DNA of 64,000 nt, taken from the NCBI GenBank assembly GCA_022495995.1, contig JAFEMH010000754.1, positions 434,001-498,000 on the forward strand, read 5' to 3'. Positions within the stretch are counted from its first letter, which is position 1. Every line of letters begins with the position of its first letter. A program made the translations under genes and the position numbers. Source of the stretch: Adenophora triphylla var. japonica. Taxonomy: Eukaryota; Streptophyta; Magnoliopsida; Asterales; Campanulaceae. This document shows positions 46,785 to 56,467 of the stretch, piece by piece. The notes under the pieces were generated by a model. That model did no database searches. It was not told the origin of the DNA and saw only the letters and a program-made list of their open reading frames with translations.

Positions 46785-48307
46785 TGTTGGGTTTTGGGGT
46801 TACATGCGCAGCGGAAGATTTAGCAACCCTAGCCATGAATCCGTCTAACATGAAGAGATTAAAAACTATGAATATGGATTTACTAACCTTGTTGCGAATT
46901 TGTCTTTCGTATCCGATTCGTAATTCAGATTTGAATCGTTGACGAAACTTGAATCTTCTTCCTTGTTCTACCTTGGTGATGAATCAACAATGGTGATCTT
47001 CAAGCTTTAGGTGATAAAGCAATCACCCTCTATCGATAATCCACACGCGAACGAACCAAGATCTACATCTTGTTGGATTGCTAGATGATCCTCTTGTTGA
47101 AACTCTTTTCAACAATCTATGGCCTATATGGATTTAAATCTGAGGAGTTTTGATCTTTGATTCATAATCAAAATCAATGAATTTGTGTTTCTCAAACCCC
47201 AATTTTCGTCTGTGTTGGCTAAGGCAAAAGAGTTCTATTTATACATTATAAATATCCCTAACCCTTAGGGAAAGAGCCCTTTTTCTAGCCAAAATCGGAG
47301 CCCAACAGGAGCCTTGTCCCGCGTGAGACTGGCGTGTACCGCGCGATACAACGCTTCGATCAAAAACTGGAGCTGAACGGAAGCCTTATCTCGCGCGAGA
47401 CAGAATGTCCCGCGCGATACATCGCTACTGTCCAGTCCAAGCATCCAAAATCCAATTTCCAATTTTGAGCCATTGTTCAATCCGTTCTTTGTGTGTGACC
47501 CTTTAGGAATTATATTTTATGTTGGTAGTGAGTTGAAACATCAACCTCATAAGATATAAGTGATCTCTAGCAAGTCATTATGTCCACCTAATTAAATATA
47601 ACATCAAGCTTGATTCCTTGATAGATCAATGTCACAATCCATTTGTCACACGTTGTCATATTGAACATGAGTCATGGTCCATGTCAACTCATATTGTTCA
47701 ATGCTTTCTCGATTCCGAATATGTTGATAGTTTAAGTGCATTTGATCTCTATCAAATCTCTTGAGTACGGCCATACATTTCATCAACACTATTCATCGAG
47801 GGGCCCAAGCAGACATCTCTCTTAACGAGGGACAAATTCCATCTTGACTTATCATTCTTCCCTACATGAATTCAATCATTCCAACATAGCCCTTATTGCT
47901 ATCCTATTAAAGATAGTGTTAGACTACATCAAACATAACCTTCATCATGTGAAAGACGGTGATAATCTCAGGTACAACTGATTTTATTGACACGACTATC
48001 ATGAGATTTAATCATGACATATATAGACCATGTCATAAATCTCATAAATGGATCTGTCCAGTACCTTGTTCTCCAACAAGTACCCATAAGTGTAATGTGC
48101 ATCCCCATGCATATAATCATCTCTATGATTATCCATTACCAACTTATACTAGTTATTCATAATAACTAGGGACACAGATTATTATAATAAACATGTAAAC
48201 ATATAATAATCCAAATAAGCAATCTCTATTATAAATGGTAAAGACGATTACATAACGGTATTGATAATTAGTAATAATAATCATCAGCCTAGGGCATAAC
48301 ACCAACA
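46785..48307. mobile_element. Solo LTR with AAATT target duplication
   Basis: Ends TGTTGGGTTTTGGGGTTAC and GCATAACACCAACA; the termini TGTTGG/CCAACA fit a plant copia-type LTR. It is flanked by perfect 5-bp direct repeats AAATT (46780-46784 and 48308-48312). No internal retrotransposon sequence is present, so it formed by LTR-LTR recombination. Four CGCGCGA-type palindromes lie at 47316-47420. A short spurious frame (47265-47480) overlaps these. The other copy of the duplicated host DNA (48886-49211) shows the unoccupied site. Confidence 0.93.
47316..47420. repeat. Two pairs of CGCGCGA-type palindromes in the solo LTR
   Basis: TCCCGCGTGAGAC (47317), TACCGCGCGATACA (47337), TCTCGCGCGAGACA (47389, core TCTCGCGCGAGA is a perfect palindrome) and TCCCGCGCGATACA (47408). 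Starts within pairs are ~20 bp apart and pairs ~72 bp apart. The word CTGTCCAGTCC follows the last pair. Confidence 0.88.
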
Positions 48308-48900
48308 AAATTTTCACATCCTTTAATTTCAGAATTGTTGAAAACTAAGAATCAAGGTAAATCAACATCATCTTAATCATTGTTTTCACTTGTGTTTAGA
48401 TATATAAACTAAATTTTTTATTGTGTTTTGGAACATTATATATATAAATGTTAAAATTAGGGTTTTGAAGGTTTTAACACTTTGATATCATAATGTAGGG
48501 TTAAAGATGAACGGGGGTTCACTCATTTTCATGTGCTATTGGGAAGGTGATGATAAACAACCATTTGATGATCCTCATTTTCATAAAGGGCCAAAAATTG
48601 CAATTATGGATAATTGTAAATGAAGATACAAGAATTGATTGATAAGTTTTATAAAAATATGGGCGTAGATCGGACACAATATAATTTAGAAGTTATTTAT
48701 TGATATCCTCATTCCTTTGATAGGGGGATTGATGAGTATTTTTCTTTTCGTATTGAAGATGATGCATGTATGGATATTATGTTTGATGTTTTGGCTATAC
48801 ATGAGGGATGAGTAATTTGCAGCTGTATGTGATCGTTAAATTGATTGAAAATCGAAATTATCAAGAGTTTGGAAAAAACCCAAACTTCCATATCCAAACT
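48308..48900 (+). pseudogene. MULE transposase N-terminal fragment (MuDR-type)
   Basis: After the leader, the ATG at 48507 begins MNGGSLIFMCYWEGDDKQPF, the start typical of plant MULE transposases. After a stop the homology continues in another frame: ELIDKFYKNMGVDRTQYNLE, then RGIDEYFSFRIEDDACMDIM and FDVLAIHEG with further stops. The MULE core and zinc finger are missing. It is interrupted at 48886 by a second copy of its own 5' part. It may or may not be the same family as the MULE tail at 1-430. Confidence 0.75.
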
Positions 48901-49211
48901 TCCACAAATCCAAAATAGTTGAAGAAAAAACCCAAAATTTCACATACTTTAATTTCAGAATTGTTGAAAACTAAGAATTAAGGTAAATCAACATCATTGT
49001 TTTCACTTATGTTTAGATATATAAATTAAATTTTTTTATTGTGTTTTGGAACATTATATATATAAATGTTAAAATTAGGGTTTTGAAGGTTTTAACACTT
49101 TGATATCATAATGTAGGGTTAAAGATGAACGGGGGTTCACTCATTTTCATGTGCTATTGGGAAGGTAATGATAAACAACCATTTGATGATCCTCATTTTC
49201 ATAAAGGGCCA
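48886..49211 (+). repeat. MULE 5' segment duplication, copy 2 (empty solo-LTR site)
   Basis: Repeats 46731-46784 plus 48308-48597, with a ~17-bp deletion. It includes the same leader and ATG (49125) and ends at GGGCCAAAATG. At the position of the solo LTR it reads CCCAAAATTTCACAT without interruption. Confidence 0.9.
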
Positions 49212-49216
49212 AAATG

Positions 49217-49282
49217 TTGAAATTACCCGGATCCGGCTCGCGCGCGGATCCCCGGCTCGCGCGCGGATCCCCGGCTCGCGCG
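49217..49282. repeat. 19-bp CpG-rich tandem repeat (three copies)
   Basis: GGCTCGCGCGCGGATCCCC occurs three times in direct succession; the unit contains the palindromes CGCGCG and GGATCC. GC-rich DNA continues to about 49400. Confidence 0.93.
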
Positions 49283-49828
49283 CGGATCCCCGGCATATCT
49301 CGCATTCGTGGATGCGTCGCGTTCGGGAAGTCGCCCGAATTCGATAGGCAGCGCGATCGCGCCCCGGCATCTGGCTCGTACCGTTTTGCGGTTGGAGGTG
49401 TCTCGCTGTGTTTTTGCTTGTAGAGTCGCCACGCCATTTTTATTAAGCCCAAAATATTGAAAAAGGGCATCAGTTTAAAAATAAACTGTTTTTGTGTGAT
49501 GAGATTTTTGAGTTCGGAGGTCAGATGACTCCTCGGGAAGAGAATATTAGAATATTAGAGCTCACCTGAGTCGCCTCGTAAAAACGAGTCTTCCGGTATC
49601 CCTTATATTCTTTAACTGTTGTGTGTGTGTGTGTATGTGCTTTTAAAAATGCATGTTGTATCGGATGTCTACATTGTACACTGCTTTATTGAAATGTATT
49701 GAAATAGTGTAGGAAGGAAGCCTTACCAATGTTGGTTCGTTTCTGTCTTCCGCTGGGGAATAGTGTTTGAGGATGGAATAGTATTCCGGTACGGACCGGG
49801 ATTGCTTCGGGATGAGCCGGTTGTATGC
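49283..49828. other. Retroelement leader-like sequence
   Basis: Contains GTAGAGTCGCCACGCC and AGAATATTAGAATATTAGAG. Such GAGTCGCCAC blocks are common in plant gypsy untranslated regions. A (GT)n run lies at 49620-49633. No coding sequence. Confidence 0.4.
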
Positions 49829-50030
49829 GGACAGAGTTCGGCGTGCGTTGGGATCGTAGGGATCACTCGGACAGAGGTTCGGCGTGCGTTGGGATCGTAG
49901 GGATCACTCGGACAGAGGTTCAGCGTGCGTTAGGATGGCAGGGATCACTCGGGCAGAGGTTCGGCGTGCGTTAGGATGACAGGGATCACTCGGGCAGAGT
50001 TTCGGCGTGCGTTTGAGTTGTCGGTTTGAC
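49829..50030. repeat. 41-bp tandem repeat, ~4.7 copies
   Basis: Units beginning GGACAGAGGTTCGGCGTGCG and ending GGGATCACTC repeat every 41 bp with few changes. Confidence 0.92.
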
Positions 50031-50325
50031 TCGGAAAGAGCCGGGATGCCTCGGGAAAGACTAGGCAAGGCCTCGGAGTACCACGAGGGGCCTCAGAGTA
50101 CCTCGAGAGTGCCTCGGGGCTGCGCGGGAGCGTCGCGGGAGCCCTCGGAGAGGCTTCGGAGCACCACGAGGGAGCTCGGAAGGCCTCAGAAGGATCCAAA
50201 AGGGGCCGGGAGTGCCTCGAGAGGACTTAGAGGGGTGCCAGAAGGCTGGGGGAGAGGATAGAAGAGGGAGATGTGTGAAATGAGAGAGGGGAGCCCTCTA
50301 TCTATAGTACTCAAATTTGTGCAAT
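50031..50325. repeat. Degenerate short-period G/C-rich repeats
   Basis: The words GCCTCGGAG, CACGAGGG and CTCGAGAG recur irregularly; it looks like the decayed continuation of the 41-bp array. Confidence 0.6.
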
Positions 50326-50567
50326 AAGGTTCGTACGGACCTTCCAGGTAATCCAAGTTTTTGGTTTTCCTCGATTTGAGGGAATATGTGGACTTTAAGA
50401 AGATTCAGCCATGATGATGTCTGGTAGCAAAGAGGTCCATACGGACCAACCTTGCATGCATAAAGGTCCGTACGGACCAACCATGTAGCTGGGTAATTAT
50501 TATTCCCGGGATTTGAGGGAATATCTTGGAACAGTAATCATTGCAACAAAGAGGTCCGTACGGACCA
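50326..50567. repeat. Four GGTCCGTACGGACC palindromes
   Basis: Copies at about 50327-50343, 50429-50447, 50462-50478 and 50549-50567. The 14-bp core is a perfect palindrome, mostly preceded by AAAGA or TAAA. Further copies are at 56250-56299 (two) and 59765-59782 (one). Confidence 0.92.
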
Positions 50568-51052
50568 CATTTGCTTTTCCAATTTCTGAAAAATTCCTCT
50601 GAGGTCCTTTTGTGCTTTTTTGTCCCAGAAAAGTCCCTCCCTTGGTTTGGTTGGGAGTTTTGAGTGTCACGGGTCTTCAAGACTGCGTTTGTGTGAGTCT
50701 GCGGTGTTTCCCGTGTGCTCGGAAGAGGGTGATCCAGATTGGGGTACTTACAGAAGCCCCTCGACGACGTCACTTACGGAGGAAGTGGGGTCGTCGATAA
50801 GATAAGGGTCCTAATCTGGATCGCGTGTTGGGAGAGGAAGTGATCGTGTAGGTCAGTGCGTGAGGACGTGGCAGTGTCCTCTTGTGTGACCGTTTAGGTC
50901 AGTTGGCTGGACCCTGTGATAGGATTCCTACGTATCCCTGGCGGGAATCAAGCCTGATCGTAGTTCGTGTGTGGGGTGAGTGTTGTTGTGTACGAGGACT
51001 TGAGATGTCCTTTTGACTGAAACCCTGTGTGTGGATGTGATGGTATCCTGTG
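50568..51052. other. Non-coding, retrotransposon untranslated region
   Basis: GC-moderate DNA. A ~66-bp segment (about 50904-50965, CTGGACCCTGTGATAGGATT) recurs at about 51573-51635 on the other side of the 42-bp array. Confidence 0.5.
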
Positions 51053-51570
51053 GGTGACCGTGTAGGTTGATGGTAAGGACGTGAAGGCATCCTGGGTGAC
51101 TGTATAGGTCGATGGTAAGGACGTGGAGGCGTCCTGGGTGACCGTATAGGTCGATGGTAAGGACGTGGAGTCGTCCTGGGTGACCGTATAGGTCGATGGT
51201 AAGGACGTGGTGGCGTCCTGGGTGACCGTATAGGTCGGTGGTAAGGATGTGGTGGCGTCCTGGGTGAACGTATAGGTCGATGGTAAGGACGTGGAGGCGT
51301 CCTGGGTGACCGTATAGGTCGATGGTAAGGACGTAGAGGCGTCCTGGGTGACCGTATAGTTCGGTGGTAAGGACGTGGAGGCGTCCTGGGTGACCGTATA
51401 GGTCGATGGTAAGGACGTAGAGGCGTCCTGGGTGATCGTATAGGTCGATGGTAAGGACGCCACGTCCTGGGTGACCGTATAGGTCGATGGTAAGGACGTG
51501 GAGGCATCCTGGGTGACCGTATAGGTCGATGGTAAGGACGTGGTGGCATCCTGGGTGATCGTATAGGTCA
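51053..51570. repeat. 42-bp minisatellite, ~12 copies
   Basis: Unit GGTGACCGTATAGGTCGATG then GTAAGGACGTGGAGGCGTCC plus TG, 42 bp. As 42 is a multiple of three and no unit has a stop in two minus-strand frames, two long repetitive open frames result; neither is a gene. Internal units differ by a few substitutions. Confidence 0.95.
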
Positions 51571-52129
51571 ATGGCTGGACCCTGTGATAGGATTTCTACG
51601 TATCCCTAGTGGGAATCAAGCCTGATCGTAGTTCAGAGGTCGTGAAATTGTGAGTGTATGCGGGTGTGATGGTGCCCTGAAGTGTCGTGTGACCGTAGAG
51701 GTTGACTGTGAGGACGTGGTGGCGCCCTGAGATGGAAATTTTACGATTTTCCGAATCGGGTAGTTTAAAGCCTTCCGGGCTCGAGATAATGATTTGGGAG
51801 GTTCATACGGTCTTCCGGACCGAGTGGTTTAAAGCCTTTCGGGCTGCGGATATAGTGATGAGGGTATGCTATGCCCTGTGACTCGTGGTTGGTGTCGTGC
51901 GTGAGGATGTGTTGTGTCCTCTGACTGTGGGTTTTGGTTCAGGAGTATGAACCTGGTGCTTGAGACTTAGTTCAGGAGTATGAACCTAAGTTGGAGCTTG
52001 GTTCAGGAGTATGAACCTGGTGCTTGAGACTTAGTTCAGGAGTATGAACCTGGTGCTTTGATTGTGAGAGGCGTGATTGCCTCGTGCTTTGTCTGCTGGG
52101 GAAGGGTTGGACTTACGATGACTATCGGC
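51571..52129. repeat. Mixed repeats including five GGTTCAGGAGTATGAACC palindromes
   Basis: After the 66-bp direct repeat, GTTTAAAGCC(T)TTCGGGCT-type words occur twice (51769-51840). From 51934 to 52050 a ~33-bp unit carries GTTCAGGAGTATGAAC, arms GGTTCA/TGAACC, in five copies. Confidence 0.8.
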
Positions 52130-52322
52130 TATAGGTGCCCATCCGGTTCAAACCGCCGGTTCCGATTCCGAACCGGCGGTTCACGGTTCCACCAAGCATT
52201 GAACCGAAATCGGCCCGGTTTGTCACGGTTCCGGTCCCGGTTCCGAACCGGCCGTACGGTTCCGGTTCCGATTCTAAACCGATTAATTTCAAAAAAAAAA
52301 AAATAAAAAAAAAAAACATAGA

Positions 52323-52440
52323 CTTGGGCGGTCGCCCAAGAAGGGCCGAATGACTTGGGCGGTCGCCCATGTGTCCAGTTTTTTTTAAAAAAATGAAAGG
52401 CTTGGGCGGTCGCCCAAGATGACTAGGGCGGTCGCCCAAG
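52323..52440. repeat. Two pairs of CTTGGGCGGTCGCCCAAG palindromes in the hAT element
   Basis: Copies at 52323-52340, 52353-52370, 52401-52418 and 52423-52440. Each pair is followed by TGTCCAGT. The same palindrome family occurs in the gypsy LTR at 42366-42550. Confidence 0.93.
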
Positions 52441-52749
52441 TGTCCAGTCCTTCAAAAAAAAAATTACAAGTTAAATTCTTAACAATTTCTGTTAAGTTTT
52501 ACAAAAAAGTTAATTTTTTGCAAAAAAGTCATTTAAAAACTTAACTTTTTTTAAATAAACGAAAGTATATAAAAGAAAAAGGGACGGTACCCTTAAATTT
52601 TATTAATTAAAATAAAATTACAAATGAGGGGACAACCAACCTTACCCTTTTATAAATAAGGGGGGACATTTAGGAGCCTTTACCTCAACCTAACTATTAC
52701 AATTAAATAAAAATAAACCTAATCTATAATCTAATCTATAAAATTACAA

Positions 52750-54884
52750 TTAACCTAATCTAAAGTCTAAAGAGCGGCGAAGTTCATTCGGCTTCGCTCC
52801 CGATGTATCTTCGTCAAAGGCCTCCTCCTCCTCGGAACTACTTCTTTTATCTTGAAGTCGTAGTTCGGCTCTATGCCAATCGCCGAGCAACATTTGATAT
52901 TCTAAATTATATGGAGACAACCTTGACCTTCGATCGGATAAGACATTTCCTCCTACACTAAATACTTCTTCTACGGCAACGGTTGAGGCGGGAGCGGCTA
53001 GGATCTCCTTTGCTATCAATGATAGAATAGGATAGTTGTTTGCCCTTCGTGCCCACCGCTTTGCAATATCAAAATCGAAATTACATAGGCTCAAAAGAAG
53101 TGGTTAAATAATTTTCAAGTTCAATATAAGTGGAGCCACCTCGTTGACGTTTTTGAGTTCTAGAACTAATTAAATTATCTATAAAGTTAAAGGGATCGCT
53201 ATCTTCGTGAGAACTACCACCTACATTTTCACTACTAGGAGGATAAACAATATTACTAAAAAGATCATAATATTCTCTATAAAGTTCATATACAATTTTT
53301 TTAGTCTCAATTACAACGTCTTTTGCCTTTGGGATAGGTCTATCTAAAAACAAATCAAAGCCGGTGGGAAATAGATTCTTATAATAATAATCTAGTATTT
53401 GTTCTAAATCATCTTCTCTTATCCTAGGATCTAATAGTTTAGCTACTAAAAACAATGGGGAAATGATCAAAAAATATTTAAGCCATTTTGTTCTCATCTT
53501 GTTAATACATTCACCTAAAATTTGATCATCTTTAAAATGCATAAATATGTAACTAATTTTAGCGGCGTGTTCTATAACTAACGGTGAAGTGGGATAGTAA
53601 GAACCGGATAATTGTACGGTAGCATCTTTAAAAACTTTCAAAATTTTCTTTAAATTGTTACAAATATCCCATTGATGAGGCAATATTATAGTTGAATACT
53701 CTATTTGTTGAATAAACTGACACAATAGTTCACGAAAATCATAAGATTCGGATAACATTTTATAAGTGGAATTCCATCGATTTGGAACATCTAGGGAAAA
53801 TCTTTTAGATGGGATATTATTTATTTTACAAAATCTAATCCACAATTTTGTTACACTATGATTTCTCATTATATAAGCAAGAACTTCCTTAATTGGGGCT
53901 ACATGTTCCTTTAAAGTTGTTAAACCATCTTGCACACACAAATTTAAAATATGACATATGCACCTAACATGAAAAAATTTACCACCAATAGATGGTTGAC
54001 AAATATCAATGAGTGATGGTAGACTAGCAGTATTATTTGCGGCATTATCAAATCCAATTGAAAAAATTTTGTGAACTAATCCATATTCTTGTAAAACATT
54101 AGCAATTTTACTACAAATATTTTGAGCGTTATGAACAGGTATCAAAAGATTTATATGCAATTAATCGTTTTTGTAATTTCCAACTAATATCAACCCAATG
54201 ACATGTAATTCCTATATAGCTATGAGTTTGCCAATGGTCACTCCATATATCGGCACATATTGACAATTTTTGGGGTAAATCTTTAAACGTATTAATTAAA
54301 GTTAATTTTCCTTGTAGATATTGAGCTTTAGTATCACGAGTACTTGTATTTTTATTAATTTCTTTAGCCGCGGGATTTAAACAAAGTTGTGCCATATGAG
54401 GCCATAATCTATCATTAGTAAAATTAAAGGGTAATCCTTTAGCAGCAGTATATTTTGCCATTTCTCTTCTATACGTTGAATTATCAAATTTAAATAATTG
54501 CGAAGACGTACCTTGTGATGATCCCGTAAATCCTTGTAGTTGTGTTTGATCTTGGGCATCTCCAACTTGATCGGGGTGCCTTGTCGTCAAGTGTCTTTTA
54601 AATGTCCCATAACCACCTCCATGGGTAAAGGCAAATTTTTGAGGGCAATGGTTGCAAGAAACGATGTATTGGTTGGTACCTTCAATTGGCACTTTTGAAA
54701 AGTGCACGGTCATGATGTCCGACCTTCCCGTGGTTCGACCTCCTCGTCCTCGACCTCGAGGTCGGATTTGAGTTTGACCACCCCCTCGCGCTTCACTTTG
54801 GGTTTGAGTGGTTTGAGTGTTACTCCCTTCGGTATGACCATGATCACCCATTGGAAATGTTGTATCAACTTCATCATCGCTCAA
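52750..54884 (-). pseudogene. hAT transposase with BED finger and dimerisation domain, two frameshifts
   Basis: Three overlapping frames read as one protein. Frame 1 (54884-54129) has a polar, RG-rich start, then a BED zinc finger (CNHCPQKFAFTHGG, then FKRHLTTRHP) and the start of the catalytic region (LSICADIWSDHWQTHSYIGI). Frame 2 (54160-53081) continues with FSIGFDNAANNTASLPSLI, FHVRCICHILNLCVQDGL and VPNRWNSTYKMLSESYDF. Frame 3 (53094-52750) is the hAT C-terminal dimerisation domain: NYPILSLIAKEILAAPAST and VLSDRRSRLSP. Frameshifts lie near 54140 and 53085. The family is RICESLEEPER/Ac-like, usual length ~650-700 residues, so nearly full length but inactive as it stands. Confidence 0.92.
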
Positions 54885-55617
54885 ATTAAACGTTTCTTGT
54901 GGTAGAGGTTGAACATTAAGATTGCCCCAAATGGAATCATCGGCGGGGGGGGGAAAAATGGATGCGAACTTGATACATTATTTTCCTTATCGCCACGGCC
55001 GCCACGAGATGAAGACATTTTTTGGTGAAAAGATGAATTTATGTGAAAAAGAGAGTAAGTAATTGAGAGTTTGAGACTTGAGATTGAGATATTGAGATGA
55101 GAGAGAGATTTGAGTCTTTGAGAGATAGAGAGAAAGAGAGTAAGTAATTGAGAGTTTGAGACTTGAGAGTTGAGAGAGAGTAGTGAAAAAAATAAAGGGA
55201 GGGGAGGGTATTTATAGGTTTGATGAGAAAAAGAAAAAAAAAACGTTTTAGGGACCAAAATAAAAAAAAAAAAACCGTTTTAGGGACCAAAACGATTAAA
55301 TTTTTATTTTTTTTTACATTTTGGTCACTGACCGTTATTTAACGGTCATTAAACATGGACCGTCGGATCAAGAAATGGACGCACCAGATCATCTAGCCGT
55401 TGGGCGGTTCCGGTTCGTGAACAGGCGGTTCCGATTCCGGTTACGGTTCCGGTTCCTGAACCGGCGGTTCACTGGTTTTTGAAATCTTGAACCTTAACCG
55501 GACCGGTAAACCGCCGGTTCAGACGGTTCACAGTTCGTCCGGTCCGGTTTCCCTCCGGTTTTTATCCGGTCCGGTTCCGGTTCGGCCCGCCGGTTCGGAA
55601 CCGTTTGGGCATCTCTA
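54885..55617 (-). promoter_or_regulatory. hAT 5' region and right subterminal repeats
   Basis: A leader with CTCTCTCTC tracts lies on the minus strand. From 55400 to 55610 many copies of CCGGTTC(C) and GAACCGG occur, the type of subterminal motif hAT transposases bind. Confidence 0.6.
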
Positions 55618-55794
55618 CTGTCGGTGTTCCTTTGCTGGGGATATGTGGCCTCGTAGGGGCTTTGTCCGCTAAGAAGGTGACTTCGGGCTTACTTTGATGG
55701 CTGGTGGTTGATTCACCGTTTGATTTTTGGAGGCGTTTTGTGCCTTGGGATTTGTGCTTGGAGGTGCTGGCTCCTTTTTGCGCTTGTTTCACCG

Positions 55795-56145
55795 TTTAGT
55801 GGGCGAGGTCCAGGCTTACGATGACGCCCGGTGGTTGAGTTGTCGTTTAGTGGGTGGAATCCGGGCTTACGATGATGGCCGGGATTGGTGTTGTCGTTTA
55901 GTGGGCAAAATTCGGGCTTACGATGACGGCCGGTGCTTGAGTTGCCGTTTAGTGGGCGAAATCCGGGCTTACGATGACGGCCGGTGCTTGAGTTGCCGTT
56001 TAGTGGGCGAAATCCGGGCTTACGATGACGGACGGTGCTTGAGTTGCCGTTTTGTGGGCAAAATTCGGGCTTACGATGACGACCGGTGCTTGAGTTGCCG
56101 TTTAGTGGGCGGAATCCTGGCTTACGATGATGGCCGGTGTTGATT
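55795..56145. repeat. 51-bp minisatellite, ~7 copies
   Basis: Unit starts GTTTAGTGGGCGAAATCCGG and continues GCTTACGATGACGGCCGGTG; copies at 55947 and 55998 are exactly 51 bp apart. It reads open in one plus frame (17-residue repeat with RLVGEIRAYDDGRCLSC), an effect of unit length. The same words occur left of the hAT element (52105-52129), so the array spans the insertion. Confidence 0.93.
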
Positions 56146-56249
56146 TTGTTGGGTTAAGGACCAAACTGCATTGAATCTGCTGAAATAGGCCTTTGGACAG
56201 CCAGGGGCAAAGATTATAAGGGCAAAGAAGTAATTTGGCCTTATGTTGC

Positions 56250-56299
56250 AAAGAGGTCCGTACGGATTTTCTCTCTCTGCAAAGAGGTCCGTACGGACC
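56250..56299. repeat. GGTCCGTACGGACC pair upstream of the PMD gene
   Basis: AAAGAGGTCCGTACGGATTT at 56250 and AAAGAGGTCCGTACGGACCA at 56281, starts 31 bp apart, ~170 bp before the PMD start codon. Same family as 50326-50567. Confidence 0.9.
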
Positions 56300-56467
56300 A
56301 ATGCTGATTTTTACAGTTCCCAGGTTTTGACCAGTTACATAACCGAGGCAACCCTTCATTTCCTTCTTCCAGTTTCACGAAAACCAGAGAGAGAGAGAAG
56401 GAGAAAACTCCATTGTTGTACCAAAATCCTTAGAAAATCCTCCATAATTTAGCTTGAATTGCTTGCA

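Larger units (their letters stand above)
52130..55617 (-). mobile_element. hAT (Ac-like) DNA transposon, 3.5 kb, complete ends
   Basis: Termini TATAGGTGCCCA and TGGGCATCTCTA are imperfect inverted repeats. The flanking 8-mers CTATCGGC (52122-52129) and CTGTCGGT (55618-55625) are an 8-bp target duplication with two transitions. Subterminal zones at both ends are packed with CCGGTTC/GAACCGG words in both orientations. The transposase is on the minus strand. It inserted in the tandem-repeat region, splitting it. Confidence 0.9.

Noticed and set aside
49137..49470. Overlapping Arg/Ala-rich frames on both strands
   Set aside because: They arise from the CpG-rich 19-bp repeat and adjacent GC-rich DNA.
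51053..51570. Repeat arrays at 42-bp and 51-bp spacing looking like CRISPR arrays
   Set aside because: Units are directly adjacent with no unique spacers, no cas genes exist, and the DNA is plant nuclear. They are minisatellites.
50899..51571. Two long minus-strand open frames (207 and 216 codons) with Pro/Arg/Tyr or Thr/Ser repeats
   Set aside because: They are produced by a stop-free 42-bp repeat whose length is a multiple of three; no start context, no conserved domain, both frames equally open.
55727..56143. 138-codon frame with repeated RLVGEIRAYDDGR
   Set aside because: Same artefact from a 51-bp tandem repeat.
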